Positions 6,077-12,044 of a stretch of 40,646 bases of DNA are shown piece by piece. This stretch comes from a virus. The translations under genes and the position numbers were made by a program. The notes beneath the pieces are model-generated. The model saw only the letters and a program-made list of their open reading frames with translations, did not search any database and had not been told where the DNA came from. The DNA is taken from IMG/VR virus record IMGVR_UViG_3300028794_000011, positions 1 to 40,646 of that record, one strand, 5' to 3'. Each line of letters starts with the position of its first letter. Position 1 is the stretch's first letter.

Positions 6077-6329
6077 AGCTTTCAATTTTAGGTGGTTCAA
6101 CATACTTACCGGCAGCAATGCAGGCTTGAAGATGGGCTTTTTGCTCAGAAGTAGTTATTTTAGTGACATGAGCATTAAAAAAGTACAAATTATTGGAACC
6201 ATTTTCTACAAAAGTATAATCCACTATATAAGCGCTTACTTTAACACGCTTGCCATCTAAACCTGTAAATTTAAATAACCATGTATGCCCATTATTCATT
6301 GCATATATCTCGCCGGGTATCAGTTCCAT
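6063..6329 (-). CDS. Tagged small protein (array member, type A-like)
   Basis: An 88-aa protein with a short type-A-like opening MELIPGEIYAMNNG followed by WLFKFTGLDGKRVKVSAYIV, a beta-strand-rich barrel pattern. The region TKITTSEQKAHLQACIAAGKY is helical and resembles the tail of small phage proteins that end a beta domain with a helix. The tag is ESYDIF. The tag codons contain the ATG of the following gene. The ATG at 6329 follows an A/T-rich leader ending in AAAAC. No family name is known to me. Confidence 0.6.
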   Translation of the reverse strand: MELIPGEIYAMNNGHTWLFKFTGLDGKRVKVSAYIVDYTFVENGSNNLYFFNAHVTKITTSEQKAHLQACIAAGKYVEPPKIESYDIF

Positions 6330-6338
6330 GTTTTAAAT

Positions 6339-6578
6339 TTAAAAGATTGAATAATTTGGTTCAGTTTCTACAGGTTTAGAAGTAACAATCCAATTACCAT
6401 TGTTTAGTGCATTCAAAGCATAATTTAATCGCCTATTCTTGAATTTCTTCTCATGTTTATAGAAATGGGTTACAACTATAACAATTAAATCTTTGCTAAA
6501 TTTCTCAATCTTATATATCTGCCCACTACCAGTTTTAGTTTTAAAACTAAAACCAAGTATATTGTCTTTAGTGTACAT
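6339..6578 (-). CDS. Tagged small protein (array member, type B)
   Basis: A 79-aa type-B protein. It starts MYTKDNILGFSFKTKTGSG, then IYKIEKF, and closes with YALNNGNWIV before a linker (TSKPVETEP) and the tag NYSIF. I use the ATG at 6578, four nt after the stop of the upstream membrane-protein gene; the longer reading runs through that gene in another frame. This is one of the clearest type-B copies, 79 aa against 72-75 for its siblings, and very Lys-rich in the middle. Confidence 0.65.
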   Translation of the reverse strand: MYTKDNILGFSFKTKTGSGQIYKIEKFSKDLIVIVVTHFYKHEKKFKNRRLNYALNALNNGNWIVTSKPVETEPNYSIF

Positions 6579-6582
6579 AACA

Positions 6583-6816
6583 TTAAGTTTTATCAGGTAC
6601 AGGATATACAAATGCTTCAACCAGCAGTATAGCTACCCAGAAGCATATCAATGACAGGAAACTGAATAGTGACAAAGCTAACCAGATAAGTATCTGAGTG
6701 AATGTGAATTGTATTTGGTACCGTTTGATAATGAATAGGATTGTTAACACAGCCAATACATAACCAATGAACCAGATTAATAAAGTGAGTGTTATGTTTT
6801 CAAGTATGAGTGTCAT
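6583..6816 (-). CDS. Small two-helix membrane protein inside the array
   Basis: A 77-aa, very hydrophobic protein with two membrane segments (about residues 10-31 and 41-67) separated by a basic loop KRYQIQFTF. It lacks the C-terminal tag and ends YPVPDKT. It lies 1 nt after one tagged gene's stop and 4 nt before another's start, so it is transcribed with the array. Holin-like size and topology are noted, but nothing else supports lysis, and the array location argues against it. It could anchor array proteins at the membrane; that is inference. Confidence 0.55.
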   Translation of the reverse strand: MTLILENITLTLLIWFIGYVLAVLTILFIIKRYQIQFTFTQILIWLALSLFSFLSLICFWVAILLVEAFVYPVPDKT

Positions 6817-6817
6817 G

Positions 6818-7033
6818 TTAAAAGATTGAATAGGTTTCCGATTGGGTAATGAGTTTGAAGTTACATGGCCTTACCCATACTACTTTATTTGTTGGTAATC
6901 TAACTTCAATAGTTCGGTATTCTGTAGAAGTTGCTAAGTTTGTGATAGGTACCTGCTCACCTAAATAACCCTCAAGAGAAGGGTTATCATCAGTCCCAAT
7001 AATCTCTACCATATCACCTGTTTTTGGTTCCAT
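6818..7033 (-). CDS. Tagged SH3/KOW-like small protein (array member, type A)
   Basis: A 71-aa type-A protein: MEPKTGDMVEIIGTDDNPSL opens the barrel, followed by a Gly/Glu turn (GYLGEQVPI) and strands ending VVWVRPCNFKLI. A short linker leads to the tag SETYSIF. It does not overlap its upstream neighbour; 79 nt of A/T-rich DNA lie in front of its ATG. The tag is thus kept even where the overlap that encodes it elsewhere is absent, which suggests the peptide itself is useful. Confidence 0.65.
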   Translation of the reverse strand: MEPKTGDMVEIIGTDDNPSLEGYLGEQVPITNLATSTEYRTIEVRLPTNKVVWVRPCNFKLITQSETYSIF

Positions 7034-7112
7034 ATTTTACGTTTTAAATAATGTTTAATTTTGTACTATAAATTGTAACTATGTGCTGGCCAAATGATTT
7101 CAGTTTGCATAA

Positions 7113-7541
7113 TTAAAAGATTGAGTATGATTCTTCTGCTGGTGATTGAGAAGGCATTTCTACCACTTGCCAATCCCCATTATTTAGAAGTGCTATAACC
7201 CAGTCAATAGAATTTCTATCGCAATATTGCTCATTACCTAATTTATGATTTAATACTACATCACCTTCAATAGCTTTAATTTTCCAGGGTTCAGTTGTGC
7301 CATGTGAAGCTTTAAATACTATACCAATGATATTATCTCTGGTGTATTTTAGCACGGCTTTAGGATACGATAGTTGGCATTCAGCCAACCAGGTAATTAG
7401 CCCATCAGAATTCTTTGTTTTGTAGTTATAAATTGCTTTAGGATTTTGCTCAACCTCAATTATCTCTACTTCACTGCCAACAGGTAATATAGTACCACTT
7501 GCATCTGTAGTAATGAGTTTATCACCAAGTTTGAATTCCAT
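7113..7541 (-). CDS. Tagged fusion of type A and type B array domains
   Basis: A 142-aa protein, twice the usual array size. Residues 1-60 are a type-A domain (MEFKLGDKLITTDASG, then GSEVEIIEVEQNP and LITWLAECQL). Residues 64-142 are a complete type-B domain (LKYTRDNIIGIVFKASHG, then WKIKAIEGD and ALLNNGDWQVV) with one terminal tag, AEESYSIF. There is no tag at the A/B junction. This directly links the two domain types as parts of one system. A frameshift or stop loss between two adjacent array genes would give this product. Confidence 0.7.
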   Translation of the reverse strand: MEFKLGDKLITTDASGTILPVGSEVEIIEVEQNPKAIYNYKTKNSDGLITWLAECQLSYPKAVLKYTRDNIIGIVFKASHGTTEPWKIKAIEGDVVLNHKLGNEQYCDRNSIDWVIALLNNGDWQVVEMPSQSPAEESYSIF

Positions 7542-7551
7542 GTTGTTGAAT

Positions 7552-7773
7552 TTAAAATATGAAATAATCTTGTGCTGAAACTTGTTTTACTATCTCAGGA
7601 TTTAGTACTCCCCATTTACCAAAGTTTAAATTTTGTAATACCCAAACAAGATCTTCTGTTTCCACACTACCATTAGACTTAATTATAACTTCATTACTAC
7701 TTACAGATAATATAAGAAACTCACTAATTATCTTGAACCTTACTCCAACAATATTATCTTTAGTATATTTCAT
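7552..7773 (-). CDS. Tagged small protein (array member, type B, variant tag)
   Basis: A 73-aa type-B protein. The opening is MKYTKDNIVGVRFKIISEFL, the middle is short, and the closing motif is LQNLNFGKWGVL. It ends in QDYFIF, the only copy with Phe in place of Ser/Asp at the third tag position from the end. It lies 10 nt upstream of the A-B fusion gene with no overlap. The typical 'W-x-I' strand is replaced by LILSVSSNEVII, so the central strands are diverged. Confidence 0.65.
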   Translation of the reverse strand: MKYTKDNIVGVRFKIISEFLILSVSSNEVIIKSNGSVETEDLVWVLQNLNFGKWGVLNPEIVKQVSAQDYFIF

Positions 7774-7781
7774 AACTGTGA

Positions 7782-8000
7782 TTAAAAGATGGAATAATTA
7801 GGTTCAGATTTTGGAATTACTACCCAATGTCCATTATTTAGAAATTCTAAAGCATCTTCTAATGGATTACAGTCAGAAGCAGAATTCTTTAAACTTTGCT
7901 GATAAACAAAACTATTTTCTATATATGTTATTTTCCATTTAGATGTCCCGGGTACTAAACTGAATTGCAACCCAATTATGTTATCTGCTGTGTATTTCAT
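7782..8000 (-). CDS. Tagged small protein (array member, type B)
   Basis: A 72-aa type-B protein and the most upstream tagged gene. It opens MKYTADNIIGLQFSLVPGTS, contains KWKITYIENSF and closes with FLNNGHWVVI, then linker PKSEP and tag NYSIF. Its ATG overlaps the end of the upstream membrane-anchored gene by 20 nt. With the 7552 gene it forms a pair of nearly equal length and matching opening, suggesting a fairly recent duplication. Confidence 0.65.
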   Translation of the reverse strand: MKYTADNIIGLQFSLVPGTSKWKITYIENSFVYQQSLKNSASDCNPLEDALEFLNNGHWVVIPKSEPNYSIF

Positions 8001-8373
8001 GATTTAAGATTTGATTGCAATAAGGGCATTTAGCTAATGGAGTATGTGAAAGATCAGTCCATTGCACGCCATTGGTTAGAGTAGGTAGGTTAGTGGGATC
8101 TTCATTTGGATTACTCCCAATAATCCAACACATAGTATCTATTCCTTGATAATCTTCAAGCAGATATACTTGATCCCCAACATGCCAATTACCTTTATTG
8201 CATTTTAGGTAAGCTACTTGGTTTTTTTGAAATGATTTCATTTGCAACTCAATATTCTGCTGTTGAAGGATGGAGAGTTGCTCCTTCATAGAATTATTTC
8301 TTTTATAGAAATAATACATGACAACAATCAGTATCATTAGGGTAATTAACCCATAGATTATTAATTGGTGCAT
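7981..8373 (-). CDS. Membrane-anchored protein with SH3-like region and zinc motif
   Basis: A 130-aa protein in three parts. It has one N-terminal membrane segment (about residues 4-22), then a Gln-rich coiled coil (MKEQLSILQQQNIELQMKSF). A small soluble domain follows, opening KGNWHVGDQVYLLEDY, similar to the type-A array start, with a C-terminal zinc-knuckle-like CPYCNQILNHEIHS (C-x2-C with H-x3-H). It has no Y-S-I-F tag. Being untagged, membrane-bound and directly upstream of the tagged genes, it is a candidate scaffold for the array; that is inference. Confidence 0.55.
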   Translation of the reverse strand: MHQLIIYGLITLMILIVVMYYFYKRNNSMKEQLSILQQQNIELQMKSFQKNQVAYLKCNKGNWHVGDQVYLLEDYQGIDTMCWIIGSNPNEDPTNLPTLTNGVQWTDLSHTPLAKCPYCNQILNHEIHSR

Positions 8374-8645
8374 AGCTTTAAAATTTGATTGTTATAACCA
8401 TTTAGGTGGTTTTTGGGTAGTGGTGGTAGTTTTGTATAAATAAGTACAATAGTAACTATGATTATCATAATCCATGATAAAGTACTAAGAGTACATAGAG
8501 CTATAACGTTTGACCAATTATAAGTTTCACAAGCAATTTCAATATCTCTTCTCATAAGATACCGACAATAATAATAGTTTACTACATACCCAATGGCGTA
8601 GATTATCCAGAACCAAGTTGATTCTGCTGCGGATAGATTATTCAT
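8361..8645 (-). CDS. Small membrane protein, 94 aa
   Basis: Two hydrophobic segments (about residues 10-28, WFWIIYAIGYVVNYYYCRY, and 47-70, VIALCTLSTLSWIMIIIVTI) with a short charged loop between them (MRRDIEIACETYNW). No family is recognised. It overlaps the next gene by 13 nt, so it is probably co-translated with the membrane-anchored 7981 gene. It adds to a cluster of membrane proteins flanking the tagged array. Confidence 0.55.
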   Translation of the reverse strand: MNNLSAAESTWFWIIYAIGYVVNYYYCRYLMRRDIEIACETYNWSNVIALCTLSTLSWIMIIIVTIVLIYTKLPPLPKNHLNGYNNQILKLCTN

Positions 8646-8647
8646 GG

Positions 8648-9025
8648 TTAAATTAAGTTTAGTGCGTGAATTAATGCAGCTTCAGTAGCTTCTTCTGGTG
8701 TAGAATATTTTACTGAATAATCTTTAAGATAGGGGTAACCTTTTCTTCTAATCCCATATTGCCAATATATTCTTTCGTAATCACAAGTAGCGTCTATATC
8801 AATTTGAAAGTTTATTCTCAACCATTTGATGGCTAAGGAGTGAGTTGGTTTATATAAATATCCTGCAGTTTCAATATATTTATAGGACACATTACTTACA
8901 TTACCTGAATATTCCCCCTTGGTATTCATAGTATATCCGAAATTACCCCGTACTGCAAACCCCTTCTCTTTTAGAAGTTTACTTATTTCAAAGCTGCAGT
9001 AGTCTTCTGTGATATTGTTATTCAT
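8648..9025 (-). CDS. Widespread-type Bacteroidota phage hypothetical protein, 125 aa
   Basis: A soluble protein with the pattern CSFEISKLLKEKGF near the N-terminus, a central THSLAIKWLRINFQIDI helix-strand, and YSTPEEATEAALIHALNLI at the end. I recall this arrangement (Cys-x-Phe, 'LLkekGF', 'A.KWLRe', 'peEA.ea.i') from many unnamed Bacteroidota phage and prophage proteins, without a known function. The stop is 3 nt before the ATG of the membrane protein gene, so they form one operon. Confidence 0.6.
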   Translation of the reverse strand: MNNNITEDYCSFEISKLLKEKGFAVRGNFGYTMNTKGEYSGNVSNVSYKYIETAGYLYKPTHSLAIKWLRINFQIDIDATCDYERIYWQYGIRRKGYPYLKDYSVKYSTPEEATEAALIHALNLI

Positions 9026-9377
9026 GACATGAGTTTTTCTGCTGGTGATGAATTAAAGAAGGCAGTTTTTAATGAACTGCCAAACATTACCCTTTAGTAA
9101 AGTTGTTATTAATAGGTAACAACGGAACCACTACATTTCTGTATTTACTATAAGGGATTAATTTTTCCAGATGTGTAAGATAATCTGGTATCTATAAAAA
9201 GGATAAGTATGAAATATCTCGGATCTATCCTGTAGTATTCTAACTGTTTTATATAGTCTGTTCCAAAACATATTTATTGTATTTACTTAAACAATTCCAG
9301 CCAGATCAATGATATGCTCTACATTGCCTTGTTTACCTAAGATATTGGGTGTGATTACTTAGACACTGGATTATTAT
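9026..9377. other. Non-coding stretch rich in perfect hairpins
   Basis: This 352-nt gap contains GGCAGTT/AACTGCC (9061-9067 with 9075-9081), GTTGTTA/TAACAAC (9102-9108 with 9117-9123), CCAGAT/ATCTGG (9167-9172 with 9183-9188) and a GGATA/TATCC stem near 9201-9232. The first hairpin follows a copy of the dispersed element CTGCTGGTGATGAA (9038-9051). A 37-codon minus-strand ORF (9158-9271) is listed separately. The stretch may act as leader, terminator cluster or small RNA for the flanking minus-strand genes; the sequence does not decide between these. Confidence 0.4.
9158..9271 (-). CDS. Possible mini-gene, 37 aa
   Basis: A short minus-strand frame, MFWNRLYKTVRILQ with an aromatic and basic C-terminal half (YPFYRYQIILHIWKN). 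The ATG is preceded by an A/T-rich leader like those of other minus-strand genes here. The composition (Trp, Tyr, Arg, Ile) would suit a small membrane-interacting peptide. It overlaps a hairpin. It may well be a chance frame. Confidence 0.25.
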   Translation of the reverse strand: MFWNRLYKTVRILQDRSEIFHTYPFYRYQIILHIWKN

Positions 9378-9587
9378 TTAAGAGTTCATTACTTTAAAAA
9401 TGAAAGGATACAATATGGATAAAATAGATGCAGTCTGAATAAATGCTGATAGTGTAAAATGCCATAATTTACCAAAGTACTTTTTCTCAGGGTTATAATA
9501 ATCAGCCCAGGTGTATTGTTTATTTAAGAATACATAAATGAATCCTATTAATGGTAAAAATTGTAGCCAGTAGTATTTAAGTTTCAT
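9378..9587 (-). CDS. Small membrane protein, 69 aa
   Basis: A hydrophobic protein with one N-terminal membrane segment (about residues 5-20, YYWLQFLPLIGFIYVF) and a second near the C-terminus (46-65). Between them is a charged, aromatic loop (NKQYTWADYYNPEKKYFGK). It is unrecognised. The ATG follows ACTCACAAATT, close to the minus-strand leader motif. It is separated from the next gene downstream by a hairpin-rich non-coding stretch. Confidence 0.5.
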   Translation of the reverse strand: MKLKYYWLQFLPLIGFIYVFLNKQYTWADYYNPEKKYFGKLWHFTLSAFIQTASILSILYPFIFKVMNS

Positions 9588-9604
9588 AATTTGTGAGTTT
9601 ACTG

Positions 9605-9760
9605 TTATTTGAGTTTGGTGAATTTACCGGTAATACCATTGGCATTTGTAGTGAAGCTTGTGGTAATATATCTGCCTTCTGTAGTGATTATAGTAATGTT
9701 ATTAAAATATCCCAATTTCACTACAGTAATTAACGAGTGTGGAATGAGTGTAGTGCCCAT
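9605..9760 (-). CDS. Small hypothetical protein, 51 aa
   Basis: Starting at 9760 gives MGTTLIPHSLITVVKLGYFN and a beta-rich remainder ending GKFTKLK. I prefer this ATG because it follows ACTCACAACAC, a variant of the minus-strand leader, and it removes an overlap with the upstream gene, leaving a 10-nt gap. The opposite strand is also open here, but it has no leader or gene neighbours. No domain is recognised. Confidence 0.45.
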   Translation of the reverse strand: MGTTLIPHSLITVVKLGYFNNITIITTEGRYITTSFTTNANGITGKFTKLK

Positions 9761-9770
9761 GTGTTGTGAG

Positions 9771-10022
9771 TTAAGAGAATTTTTCAAATAGTTTTATCCT
9801 GACTTTAGCGGGCTCAAAGAACCATATATCACTTCTTGCATCTGTATCAGCTGTTTCTTTATCAATGAGGCCCCATACAGGTATGATACCAAGAAATAAT
9901 CCTATCCATCTATCAGGATCTAATATTGCAAATATCAATTTTCTTCTAAGCCCTTTAGCCAGGCCCGAATTAAAATTACTATTAGAATTCTTACAGCGTT
10001 GAATTGTTATGGTTAGGTACAT
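9771..10022 (-). CDS. Hypothetical protein, 83 aa, first gene of the minus block
   Basis: A basic N-terminus (TIQRCKNSNSNFNSGLAKGLRRK) is followed by a hydrophobic stretch that could be one membrane segment (WIGLFLGIIPVWGLI) and an acidic/aromatic C-terminus. It is unrecognised. The ATG is preceded by AATTCACAATC, the best form of the minus-strand leader motif. It is the first minus-strand gene left of the divergent control region, so its promoter probably lies between 10023 and 10350. Confidence 0.5.
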   Translation of the reverse strand: MYLTITIQRCKNSNSNFNSGLAKGLRRKLIFAILDPDRWIGLFLGIIPVWGLIDKETADTDARSDIWFFEPAKVRIKLFEKFS

Positions 10023-10352
10023 GATTGTGAATTAAGTGGTGAAATTAGTTAATGATTTGTGAAGGAATGAGGTAGTAATGGCAGTCTATTCATATCCAGC
10101 AGAAGAAGGGGAAGAGTTGTTAGGGCTGGATAGAATTGAGTTTAGAAGGTTTGAAGTGAGGTTTTAGAGATGAAGTTAGAGGTGTGAAATGGTTTAGAGG
10201 GGTACGGGCCGTGTAAGTCGGCGATGTACTCATCAACTCTTTCCCCCTTCTTATATAAGGGAAGAGCCTCTCAAAATTTCCCCTGTATCCCTTACTACCA
10301 TTGACTTATGATAAAAAAGACGATGTTGAGAAATGCGCAAAAAAAGAGACAC
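10023..10352. promoter_or_regulatory. Divergent intergenic region, left part
   Basis: About 330 nt between the first minus-strand gene and the repeats in front of the RepL-like gene. It contains an imperfect hairpin in which CTCTTTCCC near 10237 pairs with GGGAAGAG near 10259, and overlapping inverted repeats TAAGGGA/TCCCTTA (about 10256 and 10288). A 29-codon plus-strand frame (10078-10167) starts MAVYSYPAEEGEELLG. It has no support beyond being open, so I do not call it a gene. Promoters for the minus block are expected here, but I see no exact -7 box on that strand. Confidence 0.4.
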
Positions 10353-10450
10353 TTGTTGGAAAACCAGCAAAAATAGGTAGTACTTGTTCATTTTCTAGCA
10401 AGTATGTTCAAATTCCAGCAATTAGTTGTATATTTGTTCAAATCCTAACA
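10353..10450 (+). repeat. Four phased operator/iteron-like repeats before the RepL-like gene
   Basis: Four copies of an 18-nt element close to TTGTTCAAATTCCAGCAA lie at 10353-10370, 10384-10401, 10404-10421 and 10434-10450. Each is an imperfect dyad (TTGTTGG against CCAGCAA in the first). Start-to-start spacing is 31, 20 and 30 nt, close to whole helical turns, so a bound protein would contact one face of the DNA. The last copy overlaps a promoter box and ends 3 nt before the ATG. This fits autoregulation by the winged-helix product or an iteron-type origin. Confidence 0.6.
10429..10436 (+). promoter_or_regulatory. Bacteroidota-type -7 promoter box TAnnTTTG
   Basis: TATATTTG is an exact match to the TAnnTTTG -7 consensus of Bacteroidota primary sigma factor promoters. 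It lies 18 nt before the RepL-like ATG, giving a very short leader, and it overlaps the fourth operator repeat. An upstream TTG-type -33 element is only approximate (ATGTTC near 10404). Confidence 0.45.
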
Positions 10451-10453
10451 TAA

Positions 10454-10984
10454 ATGGTAGAAAAAAGCACAAATCCCTATGTATTTATTACTAATCTGAG
10501 AGTTCCAGTCATCCAGGTGATTAAAGATGTGAAGAAGGATGAGGATACTGGTGAATATCTTATTGATGAGTATTTCTTTGAAGCTGCTGATTACAACAGA
10601 ATATATACCTCACCTACGCTTAGAAACTCAGTATTCTCTCTTTCAGAGAAGGCCAGAGATCTTTATTTGATGATGCTCTACATGATGAATGCTGATTATG
10701 AGTATATCATCATGAGTTATAAGAAAGTGAATGAGCTATACCGTAGTACTGGGGCTAAGAAAGATCTCAATCTGAGGGTATTCAAGGAAACAATGAAGGA
10801 ATTAGTAGCTCATACTATCCTTGATTTAAAAGATAAGGCCAAAGAACAGTATTGGATTAATCCCAATTACTTCTTCCAGGGTGATAGAAGCAAGAAGTGG
10901 CCTGATAATATGGTGATTGTACAGACTATAGATAATAGAAGTGCATTTCAGAAATCATTAACAACCAGTGTTAAATTTAAATAA
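10454..10984 (+). CDS. RepL-like winged-helix protein, putative replication initiator
   Basis: A 176-aa protein. The core reads as a winged helix: FSLSEKARDLYLMMLYMMN, then SYKKVNELYRSTGAKKDLN as a recognition region, and a wing ending in YWINPNYFFQGDR (residues 133-145). The 'INPN.FF.GDR' element is characteristic of RepL-type plasmid replication proteins, and related proteins occur in some crAss-like phages. It is the only gene of its orientation between the two control regions. It is preceded by four phased repeats and an exact -7 box, consistent with a DNA-binding initiator or autoregulator. A transcription regulator is the alternative. Confidence 0.6.
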   Translation: MVEKSTNPYVFITNLRVPVIQVIKDVKKDEDTGEYLIDEYFFEAADYNRIYTSPTLRNSVFSLSEKARDLYLMMLYMMNADYEYIIMSYKKVNELYRSTGAKKDLNLRVFKETMKELVAHTILDLKDKAKEQYWINPNYFFQGDRSKKWPDNMVIVQTIDNRSAFQKSLTTSVKFK

Positions 10985-11074
10985 TTAAAACAACCTTCTC
11001 ACACCTGGTATCTCACAGGTATATTGCCCCAAGATTGTTCCTTACCTAAGACTCGTGAGAAAATTGCTAAAACT

Positions 11075-11152
11075 TTACCTGACTACTAACCAAATCACAT
11101 CTGCTATCACTACAGCAATCAGGAAATACTTGTTAATAGTTTTACTACACAT
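11075..11152 (-). CDS. Possible 25-aa membrane peptide
   Basis: The frame reads MCSKTINKYFLIAVVIADVI and ends WLVVR. This is a short polar/basic head and one membrane-spanning stretch, like known small membrane peptides. The ATG follows an A/C-rich leader (CAACCCATTGCC). Support is only composition and context. Confidence 0.3.
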   Translation of the reverse strand: MCSKTINKYFLIAVVIADVIWLVVR

Positions 11153-11361
11153 GGCAATGGGTTGAAATCGTTAAAAATGGCAGACCTATTCACGAGTTCT
11201 TATGTATTCTTCGCTTTCAGTCTGCCTGATTCTGCTGGTGATGAAGAGTAACTAATGGACTTAACCAACCTGTTAATTCATTCACACCCAGAAGAATAAA
11301 GTAACCTGTTTACTACAGTTCATTAAGATTCAGAACTTGAACCGTCTCAACAGGTACAAAG

Positions 11362-11481
11362 TTACCTCTTCAGGCTTCCAGGTTTAGTTGTACCTTTCTT
11401 AGCCTCAGTACTTAATTGTTCCCAGGCCTGCTGCCTTCCGATTAATAAAGCTTTACGCTTCTTCTGTTTTACGTTACCCAT
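11362..11481 (-). CDS. Small basic protein, 39 aa
   Basis: The frame starts MGNVKQKKRKALLIGRQQAW and ends KPGSLKR. It has strong codon-like composition, a highly basic N-terminus and an amphipathic helix (LIGRQQAWEQLSTEAKK). The ATG is preceded by AATCAACGTACA, an A/T-rich start context like its strand neighbours. It may bind nucleic acid. It is the most convincing of the three mini-genes in this region. Confidence 0.5.
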   Translation of the reverse strand: MGNVKQKKRKALLIGRQQAWEQLSTEAKKGTTKPGSLKR

Positions 11482-11587
11482 TGTACGTTGATTTAATGAT
11501 GACAAAGTTAACCACTGTCTCTACACAGCAGATGAATAAATAGCTGCAGACCAAGAGTATTCCTCTCAATCCGCAGCAGAGCTATTG

Positions 11588-11704
11588 CTACCCTGTTACA
11601 TTAAACTCTTCCCCATTCACCCACACACTCTGTCCTACACTGAAGTTAAGAGTTGTAACTAAGGTTCTTGCCCATTTGATGTTTTGAATGATGTACTTCT
11701 TCAT
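11588..11704 (-). CDS. Small protein, 38 aa
   Basis: The frame starts MKKYIIQNIKWARTLVTTLN and continues FSVGQSVWVNGEEFNVTG before a TAG stop. The pattern 'F.VGQSVWVNGEEF.V' looks like the first strands of an SH3-like barrel, similar to the type-A array proteins. A leader with ATTCACAATC lies about 26-17 nt upstream of the ATG. Its size is below a normal fold, so it may be a remnant or a true mini-gene. Confidence 0.45.
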   Translation of the reverse strand: MKKYIIQNIKWARTLVTTLNFSVGQSVWVNGEEFNVTG

Positions 11705-11884
11705 TTGAATTAAGTTGTATTGATTGTGAATTAATAATCCCTCTGTATTCTGCTGGTAATGGAAGGGTTACGTTCCCTTACTCATTCGTTACTTACCGGA
11801 TTTCACGAAGCTTAGCGTACTAAGTCGGCTGAATCACACTATTAACAGCAGCCTCACCTTGGGAATGAGGAATGATACATTAAT

Positions 11885-12044
11885 AATCTGCTGGTGATGG
11901 AAGAAATATGGTTATAGATTACCTGTACGTTGAAACAGTTACCATATTTACCTCTACTATTTCGGATGGTCTTAGACCATTGATTCCATAACACGCTCTG
12001 AGGTTAACGCGCTTTTACCATACCCCTTCCATCACCAGCAGATT
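11885..12044. repeat. 160-nt element closed by a 19-bp perfect inverted repeat
   Basis: AATCTGCTGGTGATGGAAG at 11885-11903 is the exact reverse complement of 12026-12044, and pairing continues imperfectly inward through TATGGT/ACCATA. Inside, AAATATGGT (11904-11912) can instead pair with ACCATATTT (about 11941-11950), and TGGTC-TTA-GACCA forms a hairpin near 11968-11980. Two mutually exclusive pairings of the same strand suggest a switching RNA or a cruciform. It lies directly downstream of the minus-strand 12062 gene. Confidence 0.5.

Noticed and set aside
6583-6816. Holin call for the two-helix membrane protein
   Set aside because: Only size and topology fit. There is no endolysin or spanin next to it and it lies inside the tagged array.
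4463-8000. Canonical sliding-clamp binding motif as the definite meaning of the tag
   Set aside because: The tag resembles the S/D-L-F half of the motif, but the defining Gln is absent in all eleven copies, so it remains one hypothesis only.
9609-9791. 60-aa plus-strand frame
   Set aside because: It lies on the opposite strand to its neighbours and is antisense to the 51-aa minus-strand gene, which has a proper leader.
10078-10167. 29-codon plus-strand frame in the divergent region
   Set aside because: No leader motif, no partner gene, and a length expected by chance.
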